From Thiothrix eikelboomii (GTDB lineage: Bacteria > Pseudomonadota > Gammaproteobacteria > Thiotrichales > Thiotrichaceae): 64,000 nucleotides of DNA. The stretch lies in assembly GCF_900167255.1 (NCBI RefSeq), contig NZ_FUYB01000015.1:1-64000 (forward strand). Direction: 5' to 3'. The position numbers and the translations under genes are program-made. Below the pieces are notes generated by a model. The model was not told the DNA's origin. It saw nothing but the letters and a program-made list of their open reading frames with translations, and did no database searches. This document shows, piece by piece, positions 62,614-64,000 of this stretch. How positions within the stretch are numbered: position 1 is the stretch's first letter; every line of letters begins with the position of its first letter.

Positions 62614-63847
62614 GATAGCCCGGCTTATCCGCAGTTAAATGTATCGCACTAATCAAGCGCTCCTTAAACCCGCCCATGCAATAGTGCAAATAAAATTGCC
62701 ATAGGCGATAAAACTGATGATCTAAACCTAAGCCTGTCAATTGATCTTGCTTAGCTTGTAAACGTAGTGACCAGTGTTCTAAGGTCAGGGCATAATCCAA
62801 ACCAAAATCACTTAAGCCACTGATTTTCATATCCGTATAGCGAGTAAAATGCTCATTCAATACCGTCATCGAGGGTAAAAAGCCACCAGGGAAGATATAA
62901 GATTGAATAAAATCAGCTTGCTTGCGATAGCGTGCATAGCGTTGGTCGCTCATCGTAATCGCTTGCAAAAATAAGCGCCCCTCAGGTTTGAGTAGCTGAT
63001 TGCATTGTTTAAAAAATTGCGGCAAATGCTCATATCCGACGGCTTCAATCATTTCAATCGACACCAATTTATCGTATTGCCCAGTCAATTCACGATAGTC
63101 TTGTTTTAATAGCGTGATTTGTTGCTCTAAACCTTGGTCTCGAATCAGTTGCTGCACATAGCGATATTGTGCTTCCGAAATAGTCGTGGTCGTCACTTGA
63201 ACTTGATAATGCTCAGCAGCATAGACCGCCAAAGCTCCCCAACCGGTACCAATTTCTAATAGATGATCACCCGCTTTTAGCTGTAGACCCTCACAAATCA
63301 ATTGCAGCTTGTGCAATTGGGCTAGATACAAAGAGCTCGTAGGACTTGGAAAGACTGCACTGGAATACAGCATAGTCTCATCTAAAAACAACTGATAAAA
63401 CTCATTGCTTAGATCGTAATGGGCACGGATATTTTTTTTCGAGCCTGCTTTAGAATTAGAGCGTAAAGCATGAGCAAGCCGATAACCTATTTGACTTAAC
63501 CAAGAGAAGCCATGGTCTAATTGATCCAATAACGACTGATTACGCACGAATACCTGAATCACTTTAGTTAAATCGGGGGTATCCCACAGCCCTTCGACAT
63601 AACATTCACCCGCCGCAATCGTCCCCCCACCCCACAAAACACGGGCATAACCACGCTGATCATGCACAGTCAAGTGGGCTTGTAAGGTATCTTGCGGGTC
63701 GCCAAAGGCATAAAACGCATCTGAATCTTGAATTGTTAAATAACCCCGATCCAGCTTAGCCAATAACCTCAAGAATAAGGCTTTCGCGAAGGCAACTGAG
63801 CCAAATGAGCGAGTTTTAGGGAGTTTAACGGTGCTTAATGTAGTCAT
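62579..63847 (-). CDS. Cyclopropane-fatty-acyl-phospholipid synthase family methyltransferase
   Basis: 422 aa. The N-terminal region (about 1-125) is the lipid-binding part typical of CFA synthases. The SAM-binding motif is HLLEIGTGWGALAVYAAEHY (about 197-216), preceded by YDLSNEFYQLFLDETMLYSS (about 142-161). IEMIEAVGYEHLPQFF follows, and the C-terminal YCMGGFKERLISAIHL closes the fold. It adds a methylene from SAM across double bonds of membrane phospholipids, or is a close relative with another lipid product. Its start overlaps the DUF1365 stop (ATGA). Confidence 0.88.
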   Translation of the reverse strand: MTTLSTVKLPKTRSFGSVAFAKALFLRLLAKLDRGYLTIQDSDAFYAFGDPQDTLQAHLTVHDQRGYARVLWGGGTIAAGECYVEGLWDTPDLTKVIQVFVRNQSLLDQLDHGFSWLSQIGYRLAHALRSNSKAGSKKNIRAHYDLSNEFYQLFLDETMLYSSAVFPSPTSSLYLAQLHKLQLICEGLQLKAGDHLLEIGTGWGALAVYAAEHYQVQVTTTTISEAQYRYVQQLIRDQGLEQQITLLKQDYRELTGQYDKLVSIEMIEAVGYEHLPQFFKQCNQLLKPEGRLFLQAITMSDQRYARYRKQADFIQSYIFPGGFLPSMTVLNEHFTRYTDMKISGLSDFGLDYALTLEHWSLRLQAKQDQLTGLGLDHQFYRLWQFYLHYCMGGFKERLISAIHLTADKPGYHDQTTSVDYTD

Positions 63848-64000
63848 ACCTTAGTCTCCTTCGGCGTAGCGTGTGGCACATAGGGCAGCTTTTTCCAATA
63901 TAACTTCAGTGCCTGCCAATAAATGGTGGCAACAGTTTTAAGCGTCATCGCTGGAATACGTAGCCATTGGGTTCTTAATTCCGCTTTCGTTAAGGGTTTT
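63844..64000 (-). CDS. DUF1365 protein, C-terminal end (cut by window edge)
   Basis: The last 51 codons, running into the window from the right. They read KPLTKAELRTQWLRIP, then AMTLKTVATIYWQALKLYWK and PYVPHATPKETKV. The segment M-T-L-K-x-x-A-x-I-x-W-Q-A-L is the usual end of DUF1365 proteins, which are encoded just before CFA synthase-like genes. The stop overlaps the CFA synthase ATG. Confidence 0.75.
   Translation of the reverse strand, partial: KPLTKAELRTQWLRIPAMTLKTVATIYWQALKLYWKKLPYVPHATPKETKV

Noticed and set aside
1-64000. tRNA or rRNA genes.
   Set aside because: No cloverleaf with a T-arm consensus and no rRNA-like sequence was recognised in the intergenic spaces.

Overview
The window looks like chromosomal DNA of a gammaproteobacterium. 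The best guess is a filamentous sulfur bacterium of the Thiothrix/Thiolinea type (Thiotrichales). This is inferred from protein character (YbiT, YcbL, MltA, HrpA and the DUF1365-CFA-DUF2878 set) and a moderate GC content; no rRNA or tRNA gene is present to confirm it. Genes are densely packed with few long gaps.

Region 1 (1-10243, minus strand) is a compact type III CRISPR-Cas effector operon of III-D-like make-up. In transcription order it holds a CARF/Csm6-like protein, a Cas10 without an HD nuclease domain but with an intact GGDD motif, a single Cas7 (Csm3-like), a Csx10/Cas5-like protein with a long C-terminal extension, a tandem double Cas7, a small Csx19-like protein, a large TIGR03986-type RAMP protein and a CARF-RelE (Cami1-like) effector. 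From cas10 to the large RAMP gene, neighbours overlap at their stop/start codons. The CARF-RelE gene is split by a one-base frameshift in an A5 run and abuts a partial IS5-type insertion sequence. No cas1, cas2, cas6 or CRISPR array is in the window, so crRNA must come from elsewhere.

Region 2 (10.4-28 kb) carries mostly core and envelope genes: an Atm1-type ABC exporter, a membrane-anchored coiled-coil protein, MltA, a 1.2-kaa secreted calcium-repeat protein, gatA-gatB-gatC in that unusual order, a secreted EndoU-like protein, a sulfatase-fold phosphoethanolamine-transferase-like enzyme, an HtrA protease and a phytase-like lipoprotein.

Region 3 (28.1-34.2 kb) is an orphan block of four complex-I antiporter-type subunits (one NuoL-like, three NuoM-like) with no other Nuo, Mrp or DabA gene visible. 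One copy has lost usual ion-path residues.

Region 4 (34.3-48.8 kb) has dodecin, an M1 peptidase, a ChaN-PDZ fusion, a CAP protein, YcbL, a pair of unknown envelope proteins, a decayed toxin-antitoxin locus with a formylglycine-generating-enzyme fragment, a DUF1615 protein, YbiT, DUF6489 and a sirtuin.

Region 5 (49-57.6 kb) is a type I restriction-modification locus in the order hsdM, a decamer-repeat ORF, hsdS, a tiny bridging ORF, fic, a REP-associated tyrosine transposase (RAYT), hsdR. GTAG-headed REP palindromes lie between genes and, strikingly, inside the coding sequence of hsdM (one copy), the RAYT (nine copies, 51-bp unit) and hsdR (four copies, 54-bp unit), always in frame. The RAYT and hsdR arrays share the same linker sequence. 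This is the most unusual structure in the window.

Region 6 (57.6-64 kb) has OsmC, HrpA, DUF2878, a cyclopropane-fatty-acid synthase and the end of a DUF1365 gene.
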